NCBI GenBank assembly: GCA_946479025.1
Contig: CAMLDM010000020.1
Coordinates: forward strand, 1-14,289
Direction: 5' to 3'
DNA: 14,289 bases
Source of the DNA: an uncultured Candidatus Saccharibacteria bacterium
GTDB lineage: Bacteria; Patescibacteria; Saccharimonadia; Saccharimonadales; CAMLKC01
Positions 12,463 to 14,289 of this stretch are shown here, one piece after another; position 1 is the stretch's first letter, and the number at the start of each line of letters is the position of its first letter. Position numbers and translations under genes: made by a program. Under the pieces are notes generated by a model. It saw only the letters and a program-made list of their open reading frames with translations. It searched no databases and was not told where the DNA came from.

Positions 12463-13107
12463 TCATGGATAGCGGCTAGTGAGTTTCTCTCGGTTTATCT
12501 CAAGGAAGGGGCGCTTAGAACGAACAACCCTCTCTCTTTGCAATTGTCTCATCTGGATACTGACGCTTTCTCTGGTGAGTCCGGCCATGTCAGCAATAAA
12601 CTGATGGGTGATGGGAAATTCAATGCGCTGCCAGCCCCGTCGTTCGGGTTCGCTGTAGTAGACATGGAGGAACTTCAGGATTGATACAACCTTATCTTTT
12701 GCCTCTGTTTTGTTCATGCTATCCAGTCTTACTAAAAGTTCGTGCGTTTCCGTGGCAAGCCAGTTGATGATGTATGCGTTCAAATCCGGCCGGCGCTCCA
12801 TTTGCTCGTGGAGTTCTCGGGTGGCGAAAACAGAGACGGTTGCGGTGGTGAGCGGAGCGTAGTACCAGCTTATGGATCGCGGCGAGTCAAAGAGACAGGT
12901 AAGGGGAAGGATCGCCGGCGCTTTTATTAATTGGAGAATCTTTTCCTGGCCCTTCTCATCGATATCGTAGACTTTTACGATGCCTGAGGTGAGAACGTAC
13001 AGATCGGTCGCCTTGTCACCCGCATAAAGGATGATTTGTCCGGCATCATAGCGTTTTTCCCGTGCGCCTTCGAGCAGATGTTTTAGCGGAGTAAGTGTAG
13101 CTTTCAT
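12463..13107 (-). CDS. Crp/Fnr family transcriptional regulator
   Basis: The 214-residue protein has an N-terminal cyclic-nucleotide-binding-like beta roll (about 12-120, with YDAGQIILYAGDKATDLYVLTSGIVKVY), a long dimerisation helix (about 108-145) and a C-terminal winged helix. The recognition region is QFIADMAGLTRESVSIQMRQLQRERVV (169-195). In the phosphate-binding position of the roll it reads LFDSPRSISWYYAPL rather than the E-plus-RS pattern of cAMP-binding Crp, and there is no Fnr cysteine cluster (C71 only). The effector is therefore unknown, and it may respond to another ligand or act constitutively. TACAAT followed by six bases leads to ATG 13107, a leaderless layout. The divergent intergenic region with direct repeats lies upstream and could hold its own operator. 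Confidence 0.92.
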   Translation of the reverse strand: MKATLTPLKHLLEGAREKRYDAGQIILYAGDKATDLYVLTSGIVKVYDIDEKGQEKILQLIKAPAILPLTCLFDSPRSISWYYAPLTTATVSVFATRELHEQMERRPDLNAYIINWLATETHELLVRLDSMNKTEAKDKVVSILKFLHVYYSEPERRGWQRIEFPITHQFIADMAGLTRESVSIQMRQLQRERVVRSKRPFLEINREKLTSRYP

Positions 13108-13113
13108 ACTATT

Positions 13114-13119
13114 ATTGTA
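13114..13119 (-). promoter_or_regulatory. -10 box of the Crp/Fnr regulator gene
   Basis: TACAAT on the minus strand is followed by AATAGT and then ATG 13107. No Shine-Dalgarno sequence and no clear -35 are visible. Confidence 0.6.
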
Positions 13120-13142
13120 ATGTTTTTTAGATTTTTATGCTT

Positions 13143-13207
13143 GCGCGCGGCGCGCTTTACCTCTTAGGCCGTTGGGCCGTAGTGAGATTTCGTACGGAGA
13201 TTTCGTA
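13143..13207. repeat. Repeat cluster in the divergent Crp/KGG intergenic region
   Basis: The 171-base gap between the Crp gene and the KGG gene contains three ordered repeats. GCGCG-CGG-CGCGC (13143-13155) is an inverted repeat. GGCCGT occurs twice, at 13167-13172 and 13175-13180, two bases apart. The 11-base GAGATTTCGTA occurs twice, at 13184-13194 and 13197-13207, also two bases apart. The direct repeats have the look of tandem operator sites. No ORF of note lies here. Confidence 0.6.
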
Positions 13208-13240
13208 ATACAGTTCACGGCAAGCATAGCCGGAGGGCGC

Positions 13241-13274
13241 TATAGTTATAAATGCAAACATAAGGTAAAGGAGG
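13241..13274 (+). promoter_or_regulatory. Putative -10 box and strong Shine-Dalgarno sequence of the KGG gene
   Basis: TATAGT (13241-13246) is a plausible -10 box, and AAGGAGG (13268-13274) lies four bases before ATG 13279. The -35 is not obvious, which would fit an activated promoter. Confidence 0.55.
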
Positions 13275-13278
13275 ATGT

Positions 13279-13497
13279 ATGGCAAACTCAACCAACAACA
13301 CCAACGACAACCGCGGTTTTGCAGCGATGGATAAGAGCAAGGTGTCGAAAATCGCGAAGAAGGGTGCTGCCGCAAGCACGGGTAAATTTGGCGACGAAAA
13401 CGGCGCTGATCCTCACAAAGCGGGCGAAGCGGGCGCAAAAGCCCAGCCAACCGAAGCAAAGCGCGAGGGTGGTAGGAACAGTCATCAGAACAGCTAA
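13279..13497 (+). CDS. Small KGG-like stress-induced protein
   Basis: The 72-residue, highly hydrophilic, disordered-looking protein begins with an Asn/Thr-rich stretch and then RGFAAMDKSKVSKIAKKGAA (12-31), which matches the KGG/con-10 'GFAAMDPEK..EIA.KGG' repeat of general stress proteins. A looser second repeat, PHKAGEAGAKAQPTEAKREG, follows, and the end GRNSHQNS resembles the usual family tail. The canonical KGG is degenerate here (KKG in the first repeat). Such proteins accumulate in stationary phase, osmotic or acid stress, and their biochemical role is not settled. A very strong Shine-Dalgarno sequence suggests high expression. The divergent Crp/Fnr gene is a candidate regulator by position only. 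Confidence 0.75.
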   Translation: MANSTNNTNDNRGFAAMDKSKVSKIAKKGAAASTGKFGDENGADPHKAGEAGAKAQPTEAKREGGRNSHQNS

Positions 13498-13539
13498 TAT
13501 GTAGCTGGCTGGCCATAAACGCAAACAGACATGAGGTGG

Positions 13540-13567
13540 CAAGCGCGTCGGGGTTCCGGCGCGCTTG
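13540..13567. repeat. Inverted repeat between the KGG gene and the 85-residue gene
   Basis: CAAGCGCG (13540-13547) and CGCGCTTG (13560-13567) form a perfect 8-bp stem with a 12-base loop. There is no U tract after it, so it may slow RNA decay or partly terminate rather than fully stop transcription before the 85-residue gene. Confidence 0.45.
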
Positions 13568-13597
13568 TTCAGCCCGTCGTATTAATAGGGAGGTACT

Positions 13598-13855
13598 ATG
13601 GTAGAAAAAACGCACGGTGAGTTTTCAGAAGAAAGCGTACGAGTGATGATGGGTGACGTTCTTGCTCGGCTTCCCCGCGATACCCAGTTGGCGATGGAGC
13701 CGAAGGTTGCTACAGACAATGGCTCGGTGGATTATCACATCGATAGCATCATGAAGGCCGGCGGAGGCCTTTGGAATGAAACGATAGCAAAAGATTATCT
13801 CCAAAATCTGGCATCGCAGGTAGGCGACGAAAAGGAAGCTCCGGCTAAGCCGTAG
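13598..13855 (+). CDS. Hypothetical protein, 85 residues
   Basis: I do not recognise this gene. The soluble, acidic protein starts VEKTHGEFSEESVRVMMGDV, has a likely amphipathic helix over residues 10-25, then a Gly/Asp-rich middle (VATDNGSVDYHIDSIM) and an alanine/proline/lysine tail (EKEAPAKP). GGGAGGT (13588-13594) precedes the ATG by three bases, which makes the start convincing. No separate promoter fits well, so it is probably co-transcribed with the KGG gene 100 bp upstream, and it may be another stress-related small protein. Confidence 0.7.
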   Translation: MVEKTHGEFSEESVRVMMGDVLARLPRDTQLAMEPKVATDNGSVDYHIDSIMKAGGGLWNETIAKDYLQNLASQVGDEKEAPAKP

Positions 13856-13911
13856 GGTAAGCGCCTGTAGCGCTGTTGGTATGAGTTTAATGGCATGGCG
13901 CCTAATCGGTC

Positions 13912-13917
13912 TATAAT
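13912..13917 (+). promoter_or_regulatory. -10 box of the FAD-linked oxidase gene
   Basis: A perfect TATAAT is followed by seven bases and ATG 13925, another nearly leaderless layout without a Shine-Dalgarno sequence. Confidence 0.65.
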
Positions 13918-13924
13918 AGAATAT

Positions 13925-14289
13925 ATGAACCCACAAGAACTACGCTCTACGTTTCAAGGCAAAGTTGTTTTACCAGGTGACGCCGATTACGACGAGGCGC
14001 GCCAGGTTTTTTATGGTGGCATTGACAAAAAACCGGCAGCCATTATCAAGGTGGCGGGTGCGGATGATGTGCGCCGGGCCGTGCTGCTTGCCAGAGATCG
14101 GGGTCTCGAGCTGGCTGTCAGGAGCGGTGGTCACAGCGTGGCCGGATATAGCTCATCGGACGGTGGAATTGTTATTGATCTTCGTGATATGCGCGCGATT
14201 GACATTGATTCTGAAAATAAGACAGCCTGGGCAGAGACGGGTCTTACGGCGGGCGAACTGACGAACGAGCTCGATAAACACGATTTTGT
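13925..14289 (+). CDS. FAD-linked oxidase, berberine bridge enzyme-like (5' part, truncated by window)
   Basis: The first 121 codons are present and the gene runs off the window. The segment AAIIKVAGADDVRRAVLLARDRGLELAVRSGGHSVAGYSS forms the start of a FAD_binding_4 (PCMH-type) domain. RSGGHS contains the histidine that is covalently bound to FAD (8-alpha-N1-histidyl) in BBE-like oxidases. GGIVIDLRDMRAIDID and AETGLTAGELTNELDK continue the domain. Enzymes of this family oxidise sugars or other alcohols with O2 or another acceptor. The substrate depends on the C-terminal BBE domain, which is not visible. The ATG at 13925 is supported by TATAAT seven bases upstream. Confidence 0.9.
   Translation, partial: MNPQELRSTFQGKVVLPGDADYDEARQVFYGGIDKKPAAIIKVAGADDVRRAVLLARDRGLELAVRSGGHSVAGYSSSDGGIVIDLRDMRAIDIDSENKTAWAETGLTAGELTNELDKHDF

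Noticed and set aside
13540..13567. Intrinsic terminator after the KGG gene
   Set aside because: The stem is good but no U tract follows, so I list it only as an inverted repeat.
13157..13615. 152-residue minus-strand ORF over the KGG gene region
   Set aside because: It overlaps repeats and a plus-strand gene with a strong Shine-Dalgarno sequence, and the translation is Ser/Arg/Cys-rich without domains.

Overview
The window looks like a compact bacterial chromosome segment of about 50-55% GC, most likely from the Candidate Phyla Radiation and probably a Saccharibacteria (TM7)-type genome. The reasons are a MurT/GatD pair for peptidoglycan amidation, a membrane-anchored ClpC-like AAA+ protein, a small KGG-type stress protein, very tight gene packing with overlapping starts and stops, and many genes whose start codon sits 6-9 nt after a -10 box, as in leaderless mRNAs. 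UGA is used as an ordinary stop (murT, crcB1 and the Crp gene end in TGA), which argues against the CPR lineages that recode UGA. The lineage call is inference from gene content. I see no CRISPR array, insertion sequence, integrase, phage gene or rRNA.

Left part (1-3433): a truncated tRNA-Pro(UGG) on the minus strand, a GT-C type membrane glycosyltransferase, and a convergent OpgC-like membrane acyltransferase whose stop codon shares the CTAG with it. Next come a Bcp-type peroxiredoxin divergent from the acyltransferase over a symmetric -10 element, and a tRNA-Pro(CGG) nine bases after the peroxiredoxin stop.

Centre (3443-8375): the murT-gatD operon (minus), which amidates D-Glu in lipid II, and, divergent from it, a two-gene operon of a small membrane protein and a membrane-tethered ClpC-like protein with two AAA+ modules. 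The latter keeps ATPase motifs in its second module but lacks the substrate-gripping pore loops of both modules, and its first module looks catalytically degenerate. This operon is the most unusual system in the window.

Right-centre (8353-13107, all minus): CYTH-domain protein, VOC protein, GNAT acetyltransferase, a SerB-like HAD phosphatase that seems to start at ATT, an unrecognised 80-residue ORF, two CrcB/Fluc fluoride channel subunits in tandem, a P-loop kinase of the UPF0200/dephospho-CoA kinase-like type translationally coupled to them, and a Crp/Fnr regulator.

Right end (13108-14289, plus): an intergenic region with perfect 11-bp direct repeats, a KGG-like small stress protein, an unrecognised 85-residue protein, and the 5' part of a FAD-linked (berberine bridge type) oxidase cut by the window edge. 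Two translation modes are visible. Most promoter-proximal genes lack a Shine-Dalgarno sequence and start right behind the -10 box, while the GNAT, VOC, KGG and 85-residue genes have clear Shine-Dalgarno sequences.
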